From contig CAYXGW010000002.1 in assembly GCA_964464595.1 (NCBI GenBank), positions 1 to 64,000 of the forward strand: a DNA stretch of 64,000 bases. The letters run 5' to 3'. Made by a program: the position numbers and the translations under genes. Below, piece after piece: positions 8,569-17,446 of this stretch. The notes below the pieces were generated by a model. That model was not told where the DNA came from, made no database searches, and saw nothing but the letters and a program-made list of their open reading frames with translations. The first letter of the stretch is position 1. Every line of letters starts with the position of its first letter. The DNA comes from JADFJB01 sp964464595. GTDB taxonomy: Bacteria; Zhuqueibacterota; JdFR-76; DREG01.

Positions 8569-10659
8569 TTATTTTTCTGACTCTTTCTCTTCTTTAGCAG
8601 CTTGAATTATTTTTTCTGCGACATCACCCGGGACTTCTTCGTAACTCGAAAATTTGCGTTTATGGAAACCCCTACCTTGCGTTAATGATCGCAAACTTGT
8701 GGAATATCGATACAATTCAGCCAATGGGACTTTTGCATTAACGATTTGAAAATTTCCTTCGGAATCAACGCCCATTATTTTTCCACGTCTACTGGAAAGA
8801 TCTCCCATAACATCACCCAGGTAATCTTCTGGAACACGTACTGTCACATCATAAAAGGGCTCCAATAACAATGGCCTTGATTCCATGAATGCCTTTTTAA
8901 AAGCCATTGATCCGGCAATTTTAAAAGCCATATCCGAAGAATCTACATTATGGTAAGAACCATCATAAAGAGTAGCCTTTAAATCCACAACATTACAACC
9001 CGCCAATGGACCTTCCACCAAGGATTCTTGAATCCCCTTATCCACTGCAGGTATAAACTTACTTGGGATAACACCTCCAACAATTGCATTCACAAACTCA
9101 TATCCTTTTCCATGGCCTTGTGGTTCTAATTTAATATAGACCTCACCAAATTGACCACGGCCTCCAGATTGTTTTTTATGTTTATATTGTGTTTGTGAGG
9201 TTCCTTTGATTGTTTCACGATAAGGAATTTTTGGTTCTATTAATTCCACTTCCACACCGAATTTTTCCTTCAATCGTTTTAATACGATAGCAAGATGAAG
9301 TTCTCCCAGGCCCTGAATAATTGTCTGCCGTAATTCCGGATCATACCCGGCAACAAAAGTGGGATCTTCTTCATGCAAAGTTGTAAGTCCGGTTGAGATT
9401 TTTTCTTCATCTCCTTTTGATTTTGTCACAACAGCTGCACGAATACTTGGCAATGGATATTTTATGTCGGTCAATTGGATAGGATCGTTTTTCGAGCATA
9501 AAGTATCTCCGGTATGCGTATTTTTCAATTTAACCACAGCACCTATATCTCCTGCAGGCACTTTGTTCATATCATTTCGGCTATGGCCATTAATCAAAAA
9601 TAGTTGCCCTATTTTTTCACCTGATTTTCTGTTTACGTTATAAACTTCTTCTCCAACTTTAATAACACCACCATATACTCTTATAAATGAAAACTCTCCT
9701 ACATGAGGCTCTGATTCAGTTTTAAAAACCAATGCAGCTTGTGGTGAATCGGTAGAAATAGGATGGCTAATTTCAGCACCTGAAACCGGATTAGTACCTT
9801 GGTATTCTTTCACATCGATGGGCGAAGGCGCAAATTTCACAATAAAATCTAACAACTCATGAGTCCCGATATTTTCTGTGGCAGCACCACAAAGAACAGG
9901 GTAAATATTGCCGCTGACCAGCCCTGCTTTAAGTCCTTGCACTATTTCGTCTTCGGTAAGTTCGCCAACATCAAAAAACCTTTCTAGTAAAGTATCATCA
10001 CTTTCAGCTGCAGACTCGACCAATTTTTCACGTAATTCGTTCGCTTTGTTTTGCAAATCAGCAGGAATTTCAGCCGATGACCGTTTTCCTGAACCACCTT
10101 TTTCATAGGTTACCAATTTCATTCTAAATAAATCGACAAACTGATTGAAACTTTCCCCACTGTTCACCGGGAATTGAACTGCAACAACACCTGTTCCATA
10201 ATTTTTTTGTAAAGAGTCAAGAATATTCTCAAAATTTGCATGTTCCCTATCCAATTGATTCACAAAAAATAATTTTGAAGAATTTACTTCGCTAGCTGCT
10301 TCCCAAACGTGTTCTGTACCAACTTCAATACCTGAAACAGCATTTAGCAAAACCAGGGAGGTTTCAACCACTCTTAAAGAACCAATAACTTCACCGATAA
10401 AATCGGAATAGCCAGGAGTATCTAGTATGTTTATTTTTGATTCACCCCACTCTACATTCATTAATGATGATGTAATCGAAATTTTGCGCTCAATCTCATC
10501 CGGATGGTAATCAGAAATTGTTGTTCCATCCTCTACTCTACCAAGGCGGTTGGACGCTCCCGATGTAAATACCATGGCTTCAGCCAAAGAAGTTTTACCA
10601 ACCCCACCGTGGGAGATTAAAGCAATATTTCTTAATCTTTCAGTTGAATACTCCTTCAC
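8569..10659 (-). CDS. Elongation factor G-like translational GTPase (EF-G2 type)
   Basis: 696 residues with the full EF-G domain order: G domain (P-loop SHGGVGKT, switch II DTPGYSDF), domain II, domain III, and the domain IV/V region with ARG-type loops near 490-690. It starts at GTG 10659, 6 nt after GGAGGA. The sequence fits the EF-G-like branch found beside canonical EF-G in many phyla, rather than the main fusA, which is normally in the str operon. In this branch the role is ribosome-associated GTPase or recycling, or is unknown. The G4 base-recognition motif reads NQLD rather than the usual NKxD. Confidence 0.9.
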   Translation of the reverse strand: MKEYSTERLRNIALISHGGVGKTSLAEAMVFTSGASNRLGRVEDGTTISDYHPDEIERKISITSSLMNVEWGESKINILDTPGYSDFIGEVIGSLRVVETSLVLLNAVSGIEVGTEHVWEAASEVNSSKLFFVNQLDREHANFENILDSLQKNYGTGVVAVQFPVNSGESFNQFVDLFRMKLVTYEKGGSGKRSSAEIPADLQNKANELREKLVESAAESDDTLLERFFDVGELTEDEIVQGLKAGLVSGNIYPVLCGAATENIGTHELLDFIVKFAPSPIDVKEYQGTNPVSGAEISHPISTDSPQAALVFKTESEPHVGEFSFIRVYGGVIKVGEEVYNVNRKSGEKIGQLFLINGHSRNDMNKVPAGDIGAVVKLKNTHTGDTLCSKNDPIQLTDIKYPLPSIRAAVVTKSKGDEEKISTGLTTLHEEDPTFVAGYDPELRQTIIQGLGELHLAIVLKRLKEKFGVEVELIEPKIPYRETIKGTSQTQYKHKKQSGGRGQFGEVYIKLEPQGHGKGYEFVNAIVGGVIPSKFIPAVDKGIQESLVEGPLAGCNVVDLKATLYDGSYHNVDSSDMAFKIAGSMAFKKAFMESRPLLLEPFYDVTVRVPEDYLGDVMGDLSSRRGKIMGVDSEGNFQIVNAKVPLAELYRYSTSLRSLTQGRGFHKRKFSSYEEVPGDVAEKIIQAAKEEKESEK

Positions 10660-10955
10660 TATTTCCTCCGATCTTAATAACCAGTCCTAAGTTTTTAATG
10701 AAATCATATTATCTTGAGATCATAATTTTATTTGTGGTAATAGTTTCTTCAGGTAAGGTTTGTCATTACAAATTAATTTTTGTATTCGCTCATCATTTTG
10801 GATAAAATTAGTGGAACTGTTAATTTTAAGAAATCAGTATCTATAAATCAATAAAATTATAAACCCCAATAAGATTTCAAAAAACAAAATCTCAACAATA
10901 AACAATATTTAAATGTGGTGTGGGATAAAATAAACTTTAAGAATTGTAATTTAGC

Positions 10956-12275
10956 TTACTCATTATCATTAACTTTAATAACAATCAAAGTTAAATCGTC
11001 TTCAACTCTATTGATCATACTAAACTTGTAGATTTCGGAGGTAATTTTATTAATTAATTCAGCAGCACTTAAATGTGAGTTTTCTTGAATAATTTCAATC
11101 ACATTATTCAGCTCAAAAAAATCACCGTTCGGATTTTGAGCTTCGATAAGTCCATCCGTATAAAAAAGGGCGATATCTCCAGGGATTAGTTGAACTTTAG
11201 ATTCGGTGTATGGCATATTCTGAATAAATCCAAGTACAGTACCGCCTAGTTTCAATTCAATGAGACCGCCGTTTTTCCGAATAATAACTGGTGGAAAATG
11301 TCCTGCATTCGTGTAAACAAAATCTCGAGTTTTGGGATTTAATTCGCCATAAAAAAAGGTAGCATACGTATCCGCGATTGTAGTTTCATAGATCAAGTTA
11401 TTCAATGATACCATGGTATCCTGCACAGAAAACGTCTCATGCAATAGGCTTTTGTATGTCGAAAATAAGGATGCCATTAAAATAGCTGCCGGAGTTCCTT
11501 TTCCGGAAACATCGCCAATCGCAACTCCGATATTTCCACTGGCAAGGCGAACCAAATCATACAAATCACCACTTACCGTTTTGGAAGGCAGGTTAAAACT
11601 TGCAAACTCAAAACCATTTTCTTGTGGCAAAGATTTGGATAAAATCGCCTCCTGTATTTGTCTCGCAATTAATAGGTCTCTTTCCAAGTCCCTTGATTTT
11701 AACAATTCCCGGTGCAAGCGAGCATTATCCAGAGCAATCGCAGCATGATTTGCAAAAGCTGTTAAAAGTTGAAAATCCTTTTGGTTAAACGCATTTAATC
11801 GATCTGATTCAAGATTTAAAACTCCAATCAATTTTTCCTTTGCAAATAGAGGTACCAGCATTGCAGACTGAGTTTCATTTTTCACGTTTACATATAGCCG
11901 GTCTTTGGAAGTATCCGGACAAATCTTCCCCTTTCCTTCTCTCGCGACCACTCCTGTAAGCCCTCTTCCTACTTTTAAATGCGCTCTTTTTACAGTTTCT
12001 TCATCATATCCACGGATTGCCTCGGGGATAAGTTTATTGGTAGTTGGATCTATTAAGAAGATTCCAGCAGCATCAAAAGGAATTACCCGGTTCAAATAAT
12101 CAAATATTAAATTGAGGACATTATTTAAATTCAAAGTTGAATTGATATTCTTGCTTAGTTCAAGAAGCATAGATTTCTCAAGAGATTCCTTTTGCAATTC
12201 CTTTAAAAGGCTAGCAATCTCATCTGTTATATTTGGGGTGTCTTTCAGTAATCTTTGAATATCTAGAGCAGCCAT
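10956..12275 (-). CDS. GAF-SpoIIE PP2C serine phosphatase (RsbU-like)
   Basis: 439 residues. A GAF sensor domain occupies ~50-190, then a short coiled linker (ARQIQEAIL), then a SpoIIE/PP2C domain (~235-435) with metal-binding aspartates in SGDLYDL, GDVSGKGTPAA and FYTDGLIEA. Proteins of this build dephosphorylate STAS anti-anti-sigma factors in partner-switching pathways. It is soluble, with no membrane segment. It is one of four such phosphatases in 21 kb. It stands apart from the STAS/HATPase cluster by the molybdopterin operon, so its partner is not obvious. Confidence 0.9.
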   Translation of the reverse strand: MAALDIQRLLKDTPNITDEIASLLKELQKESLEKSMLLELSKNINSTLNLNNVLNLIFDYLNRVIPFDAAGIFLIDPTTNKLIPEAIRGYDEETVKRAHLKVGRGLTGVVAREGKGKICPDTSKDRLYVNVKNETQSAMLVPLFAKEKLIGVLNLESDRLNAFNQKDFQLLTAFANHAAIALDNARLHRELLKSRDLERDLLIARQIQEAILSKSLPQENGFEFASFNLPSKTVSGDLYDLVRLASGNIGVAIGDVSGKGTPAAILMASLFSTYKSLLHETFSVQDTMVSLNNLIYETTIADTYATFFYGELNPKTRDFVYTNAGHFPPVIIRKNGGLIELKLGGTVLGFIQNMPYTESKVQLIPGDIALFYTDGLIEAQNPNGDFFELNNVIEIIQENSHLSAAELINKITSEIYKFSMINRVEDDLTLIVIKVNDNE

Positions 12276-12499
12276 TAAGACCTCTGGTACTTTCCTATCT
12301 GTTAGTCTAATTAAGTAATTCGGCTTGTTAATTAAAAGTGATAAGTATATTAATAAACAACGAGATATTCAACAACAAAGTTCCCCAAAATCCGGTTAAA
12401 AAGTTTTTATTACAAATAAATTAAATTTGTTTAAAAAGACAGATAATTTAAGAAAATTGATAATTTTAACTATTTGGTGTTCTCTGTTCCCCTACCGTT

Positions 12500-12940
12500 T
12501 CATGTCAGGAAAGATGTATTCTTCCATTGCTTTTTTCCATCTATAAATATTTCCTCTTTCCAGACAGGTAGACTGACTTTTATTTCTTCAATAATAAATT
12601 TACAAGCAGCAAAAGTTTCAGCTCTATGGGCAGATGAAACCAAAATCATCACACTTGCTTCTTTTAATTTCAATAATCCAAGACGATGCTGCACAGCCAC
12701 ACGGTATACCGGCCATTTTTTCATTGCATTTTCACAAATTGAGGCAAGCTCTTTTTCGGCCATTTCAGGATACCCATGGTATTCAATAGCTTTGACTCTT
12801 TGCCCTTCTGCATGATCCCGAACAATGCCGATAAAAACATCTATTGCACCACAGGAACTTGATTCAACAAAATTGTATAACTTTTGATAGTTTAATTCCT
12901 TTGCGGTGATTTCAATATATTTTTTTTGATCTTCAATCAT
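12500..12940 (-). CDS. moaE: Molybdopterin synthase catalytic subunit
   Basis: 146 residues, the usual MoaE length. Visible family motifs are GAIDVFIGIVRDHAEG at the N terminus, EYHGYPEMAEKEL, and the VAVQHRLGLLKLKEASV and SSAHRAETFAAC segments that line the active site, with conserved lysines near the C terminus. It forms the heterotetramer with MoaD and inserts two sulfurs into cyclic pyranopterin. Last gene of the moaA-moaCB-moaD-moaE operon, 33 bp after moaD. It ends on TGA, showing that TGA is a stop in this genome. Confidence 0.95.
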   Translation of the reverse strand: MIEDQKKYIEITAKELNYQKLYNFVESSSCGAIDVFIGIVRDHAEGQRVKAIEYHGYPEMAEKELASICENAMKKWPVYRVAVQHRLGLLKLKEASVMILVSSAHRAETFAACKFIIEEIKVSLPVWKEEIFIDGKKQWKNTSFLT

Positions 12941-12973
12941 CCTTAAGAGTCCTACTCAAAATTATAAAATAAA

Positions 12974-13219
12974 TTATCCACCGCTTACCGGCGGAATAAT
13001 ACATATTTCATCACCATCATGTAATAGAACTGTAGCTTTAACATATTCTAGATTTACAGCCAGCCGACCTTGTTTTCTAAAAGGCTCAAGTCGTGGAATT
13101 TTAGCAATGATTTTATCCCATAGAAATTCACCTGTTGCATCAATCGGCAAATCAAGTGTTAATGATTCACAATCTGCGATATCACGACAAATAGCAAAAA
13201 ACCGTACTTCTACTTTCAT
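12974..13219 (-). CDS. moaD: Molybdopterin synthase sulfur-carrier subunit
   Basis: 81-residue ubiquitin-like protein ending in PPVSGG. The C-terminal Gly-Gly is adenylated and thiocarboxylated, and the sulfur is handed to MoaE. The N-terminal KVEVRFFAICRDIA is typical. It lies between the moaC fusion and moaE in the same orientation. The adenylating enzyme (MoeB) is not in this window. Confidence 0.95.
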   Translation of the reverse strand: MKVEVRFFAICRDIADCESLTLDLPIDATGEFLWDKIIAKIPRLEPFRKQGRLAVNLEYVKATVLLHDGDEICIIPPVSGG

Positions 13220-13252
13220 TTGAAAATTAATCGTTGGAAATGAAGTTTTTTT

Positions 13253-14161
13253 TCAATGACCACCACCATGAATAATTGAAAATGCATGTAATATCCCTGG
13301 GAAAATAGCCTGTAAACTTTCTTCAACCCCTTTTGGACTGCCGGGTAAATTGATTATCATACTTTGATTCCGGACTCCACATATTTCTCGAGAGAGCATA
13401 GCATACGGAGTCCTTTCCTTTCCGTGTCTCCTAATGGTTTCTGCAATACCCGGAATTGATTTGTGAATTATGTCTTTAGTTGCTTCCGGAGTAACATCAC
13501 GAGGGCCTAATCCTGTCCCGCCGGTTGTAAAAACCAAATCAATTTTGTGATTATCAACTAAATCAATGAGTTTTTCCTGAATCTGGCCAATTTCATCAGG
13601 AAGAATCTGGTAGTCATCCACTATAACAGGCTGGCTACTCAAGAATTCTTGTATTATTTTACCCGATTTATCTTCACGTTTTCCGGAAAACGTGCTATCT
13701 GATATGACTAAAACCGCAGCTTTCAAGGGAATTTCAAATAAATCCTTAAAGTCGGATTTCCCACCTTGTTTTTGCAATAATTTTATGTCACCTAAAAAAA
13801 GCGATTCATCCAAAGGTTTAAGCATATCATAAATGTTTAATAATGCAGCAGATACGGCACTAAGCGCTTCCATTTCCACACCGGTTTTCCAAATTGATTT
13901 CACTTCTGCAATAACTTGAATCTGGTTCGACATAATTTCAAAAGAAATATCAACCCAATCAATAGGTATGGGATGACAAAATACAATCCACTCGGAAGTC
14001 TTTTTAGCAGCTTGAATTCCAGCACTTCTTGCTGTTGCAAGAACATCACCTTTTGGTACAGTTTTTTCCTTTACCCTGAGAATAGTTTCCTTTCCAGCTG
14101 ATAAGACACCACTTGCTTTCGCATACCTTAAAGTGTTAAATTTCGGACTTACGTCAATCAT
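13253..14161 (-). CDS. Bifunctional MoaC / MogA(MoaB) molybdopterin enzyme
   Basis: 302 residues in two parts. Residues 1-~150 are cyclic pyranopterin monophosphate synthase (MoaC): KASGVLSAGKE near the start, the FCHPIPID motif and the KTGVEMEALSAVS active-site helix. Residues ~155-302 are the MogA/MoaB molybdopterin adenylyltransferase, with AAVLVISDS, FTTGGTGLGPRDVTPEA, and NLPGSPKGVEE near the end. MoaC acts after MoaA, whereas MogA acts last to adenylate molybdopterin, so the fusion joins two non-consecutive steps. MoaC-MoaB fusions are known in several phyla. Upstream gene is moaA, 22 bp away. Confidence 0.94.
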   Translation of the reverse strand: MIDVSPKFNTLRYAKASGVLSAGKETILRVKEKTVPKGDVLATARSAGIQAAKKTSEWIVFCHPIPIDWVDISFEIMSNQIQVIAEVKSIWKTGVEMEALSAVSAALLNIYDMLKPLDESLFLGDIKLLQKQGGKSDFKDLFEIPLKAAVLVISDSTFSGKREDKSGKIIQEFLSSQPVIVDDYQILPDEIGQIQEKLIDLVDNHKIDLVFTTGGTGLGPRDVTPEATKDIIHKSIPGIAETIRRHGKERTPYAMLSREICGVRNQSMIINLPGSPKGVEESLQAIFPGILHAFSIIHGGGH

Positions 14162-14183
14162 ATTATCTTATTATTCTTGAAGT

Positions 14184-15173
14184 TTACCCACCTATTTCAG
14201 ACATGGATTCGGACACTAGTCGTTGCTTGGTTCGATTTTTTTGTGCTTCAAATCCATCCTTAAAGCGATTACCAATGCAATTGATTATCGATTGTTGAAT
14301 TTCCAGATCATCACAACCGGATGTTAGCATTTTCCGCAAATCGAGAACTCCATCATCATACAGGCAGGTTTTAAGCATACCTTTTGCGGTTATTCTCAAT
14401 CGATTGCACGTTGCGCAAAACAACCGCGAAAATCCTGCAATAATACCAACCGTTCCAGCATGCCCTGGTATTTTATAAGTCATTGAAGTAGAATTTGGTT
14501 TTTCAGGTAATCGTGTCATTCCCTCAAAGTTTTCTTCCAGAGTATTAAGTATTCTGTTTGAGTTCCATTGCAGTTTTTGAAAATCCTCAGAGGTGCCATT
14601 AAATGGCATCTCTTCAATAAACCTCATGTCAATTGGATATTTTTTAGAAAGATTAGCAAGAGGTAGAATCTGTTCTGTATTGATCCCATCCATAATTACA
14701 GCATTTATCTTTAAGGGAATTCCATATTCAAGAATTTTGTGGAAACTGGCCATCACCAGGGCATGTTCGTCTCTCCTGGTAATTTCTTTGAATTGTTTGG
14801 CATCCGTTGTATCTAGGCTTAAATTAATGCCGGCAATAGCCATTTTCTTAAGTTCCGGAACATGTTTTTCAGTCAAAACACCATTTGTCGTTATGTAAAT
14901 TTCATCCAAACCATTTATCGAACTTATGGCTTTTAAGAAATCAATTAACCCCTTTCTAAGAAATGGCTCCCCCCCGGTAATTCGGACTTTATTAACTCCA
15001 ATTTTCCCAAGCAGAATCACAAGCCGTTTCATTTCTTCATATGTCAGGATTTCTTTTCTTGGCAGGTAAGTGATACCATTTGCCGGCATGCAATAAGTAC
15101 ATCTCAGGTTACACCTATCTGTTACGGATAAGCGCAAGTAATTGACAGGTCTGTTATGATTATCCAAAATCAT
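14184..15173 (-). CDS. moaA: GTP 3',8-cyclase (radical SAM)
   Basis: 329 residues, standard for MoaA. The radical-SAM cluster Cys21, Cys25 and Cys28 is in TDRCNLRCTYC; the second 4Fe-4S cluster is carried by FCATCNRLRITAKGMLKTC near residues 260-277; the C-terminal Gly-Gly (SEIGG) needed for catalysis is present. It catalyses the first step of molybdenum cofactor synthesis from GTP. First gene of the four-gene mo operon, immediately after the PorV-TPR gene (24 bp gap), so it may share that transcript. Confidence 0.96.
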   Translation of the reverse strand: MILDNHNRPVNYLRLSVTDRCNLRCTYCMPANGITYLPRKEILTYEEMKRLVILLGKIGVNKVRITGGEPFLRKGLIDFLKAISSINGLDEIYITTNGVLTEKHVPELKKMAIAGINLSLDTTDAKQFKEITRRDEHALVMASFHKILEYGIPLKINAVIMDGINTEQILPLANLSKKYPIDMRFIEEMPFNGTSEDFQKLQWNSNRILNTLEENFEGMTRLPEKPNSTSMTYKIPGHAGTVGIIAGFSRLFCATCNRLRITAKGMLKTCLYDDGVLDLRKMLTSGCDDLEIQQSIINCIGNRFKDGFEAQKNRTKQRLVSESMSEIGG

Positions 15174-15197
15174 TATTAAATCCTTTGCAATCTTCCA

Positions 15198-17441
15198 TTA
15201 TTTAATATTTTGTAAAGCCGTAATGATATCCAAGGTTCGTCTCCTGTATTCTTTTGCTGTTTGATTGGTTTGATCTAATTTGAGTATTTCATCAAATGAA
15301 TCAGCAGCTGCTTGATATTGTTTTTGTGAATATAGTTGAATACCTCTTTGCAAGAGAATCGTAATTTGACGATTTTTTGCAGTTCTTATTGTACTTAGTA
15401 ATGTAGTAATCTCTTGGCGCTCATGTTCCTCAGAAAGAAGTTGGATAGAAAGTTCTTCTGCTTTATTATACTGTTTGTTTGACAATGCTTTTTTTGCCTG
15501 CAACCATTTCCGGTCTCTTTCCATACGTAGTTTTGTTCTGGTTACCGCATTTGAATACATACTATTTCTCGGGTTAAATTCCCTTGCTTTCAAGTAATGT
15601 TTTAATGCTGTACTATCATCACCCTGATTATAGGCAACATCACCTAATGATTCAAATTTTTTTGCTAATTCAACACGTTCAATTTTGTTTTTCCGGATAA
15701 GATTTTTTGCCGGCAAATAATCTTTCTTTAAATTAAGAATTTCATTGCACAGTGACTCTGATAACTTAAAATTTTGATTTTTATTAGCGGATTGTGCTCT
15801 TTTTAGCAAATCATTCAAATGTCGATCAAATTGAGGCTTAAGCTGTTGAACGGCTTGAGAAGCCACTGGATTTTCCACATCCAAATTTAAAACCATTCCA
15901 TATTTGTTTACTGCTTCAAGGTAATTCCCATTTGTTTCAAATTGGCTAGCTATCTTAACCAGGCTATCGATTTGCGACTGTTTATTTTGAATGCGATTCC
16001 GAACATCTTTCAAATTTTCATTTATGGATGGATATTGAGGATCATATCTTTTAACATTCTCAAATTTACTTAAAGCAGATCGGTATTTTTTTTGAGAATA
16101 ATAACCATGAGCCATGAGAGACTCTTTCTCTGCTAAGTACTTCAAAGTATCTTCTGTCATTTTTTTTGTATGCGAAATCAAGGTATCATTCGGAAATAGG
16201 TGGTGAATTCTACTAAGCACACGATTTGCATTTACGAAATCACTTTGTTCCAACAATTCGTTAATTCTCTTTCTAACTGGATTCAATTCATTTGATGCTG
16301 AAGATCGTAATATGTTAAATTTTCTATTAGCTATTTCATTATGTGGGAATTGTTCTATAATGTTATCATATTGAATCAAGGCAAGTAATTTTTCTCCTTT
16401 TCTTTCATACTCTATCGCCGATCTTAACATCCTTTGCTCTTTTCTGGCTAACGATTTGTACCTGTCTTCGACAATTTTGAATGTACGTTGATAGGTTTTA
16501 TTCTCAGGTTGATACGCTATAGAATTACGGAAATGGAAGTATGCCTTCGCAACTTCTTTTTTATCAAGAGAGTTCATACCCTGTTCATAATTTTTCTTTG
16601 CACGAACGGCCGGACTTTCTCCAAACTTTACATTTGCCGAGAATTGAATTTTTTCTTTGAATCTCTCATAAAAGATATCAAGCTGTAAAGATCCAAGAAT
16701 CACTCCTACACCATACAACCATCTGTTTGAGTTAAAATTTGCAATGCCGGTTCGTAAAACTGTCGATTTAAAACTTTCTATTTCGATCCCTTGAATATAA
16801 TCACTTCGGTTTTTTGTAAATTGAAGTTCAGAAAATGTTTGAAAAAATGAAGGTGTAATAACGTAAGAAATACCAAAATTAGCCTGCAAGGGTATTCCAA
16901 ACCTACTCTTTGAAATAACCATATTTTGAATAGCAGCAGACAATCCTATTCTATCCCAATAAATAAGCCCTCCGAAAATTCTTTCCCCAACCTTCTTAAA
17001 GGGAAAATAAGATATACCAACATTGAAGTGAGGTGAATAAGATCTTTCACGGTCAAATATCATTGAACTAAACCCTATTCTTAATCCGGATGTATAGGAT
17101 TTTGCTAAACCAACACCCGCATAATCGATAGGAATCGGCCCCGGTATACGGCCAATTGTAAATCCGACAGAACCAATTCCGGGTATAAAATCTGCAATTG
17201 CAGCTTTACTGTAGAAAAAAGATTCATTCACATTTAGACTAAAACTTGGCTGTCTGGTAAAACTAAGATTGGCTGGATTCCATAAAAAAGAATATGCAGA
17301 TTGCGTTAATGTAGAAGACAACCCTCCCAATGATTTTGACCTGGCATCAAAAAAAGTAAAATTATTGTATTGTCCATGCACTTCATTCAACAAAGAAAAC
17401 AACAAGATTGTTGTCGCCAGTGTATTTAGTAACTTTTGCAT
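15198..17441 (-). CDS. PorV/PorQ-like outer-membrane barrel fused to TPR repeats
   Basis: 747 residues. A signal peptide (~1-23) is followed by a barrel-like region to ~270 with features of the PorV/UPF0164 family: FFDARSKSLGG, SFLWNPANLSF near the start, and alternating beta strands. From ~280 to the end there are tetratricopeptide-type helical repeats (YEQGMNSLDKKE, AYFHFRNSIAYQP and about eight more). The usual PorV protein is only ~350-400 residues, so the long TPR tail is an addition. It is predicted to sit in the outer membrane with the TPR part in the periplasm or outside. Neighbours are an adenylate cyclase (5 bp upstream) and moaA. The exact role is unknown; export or surface-assembly is an inference. 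Confidence 0.75.
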   Translation of the reverse strand: MQKLLNTLATTILLFSLLNEVHGQYNNFTFFDARSKSLGGLSSTLTQSAYSFLWNPANLSFTRQPSFSLNVNESFFYSKAAIADFIPGIGSVGFTIGRIPGPIPIDYAGVGLAKSYTSGLRIGFSSMIFDRERSYSPHFNVGISYFPFKKVGERIFGGLIYWDRIGLSAAIQNMVISKSRFGIPLQANFGISYVITPSFFQTFSELQFTKNRSDYIQGIEIESFKSTVLRTGIANFNSNRWLYGVGVILGSLQLDIFYERFKEKIQFSANVKFGESPAVRAKKNYEQGMNSLDKKEVAKAYFHFRNSIAYQPENKTYQRTFKIVEDRYKSLARKEQRMLRSAIEYERKGEKLLALIQYDNIIEQFPHNEIANRKFNILRSSASNELNPVRKRINELLEQSDFVNANRVLSRIHHLFPNDTLISHTKKMTEDTLKYLAEKESLMAHGYYSQKKYRSALSKFENVKRYDPQYPSINENLKDVRNRIQNKQSQIDSLVKIASQFETNGNYLEAVNKYGMVLNLDVENPVASQAVQQLKPQFDRHLNDLLKRAQSANKNQNFKLSESLCNEILNLKKDYLPAKNLIRKNKIERVELAKKFESLGDVAYNQGDDSTALKHYLKAREFNPRNSMYSNAVTRTKLRMERDRKWLQAKKALSNKQYNKAEELSIQLLSEEHERQEITTLLSTIRTAKNRQITILLQRGIQLYSQKQYQAAADSFDEILKLDQTNQTAKEYRRRTLDIITALQNIK

Positions 17442-17446
17442 TGAAT

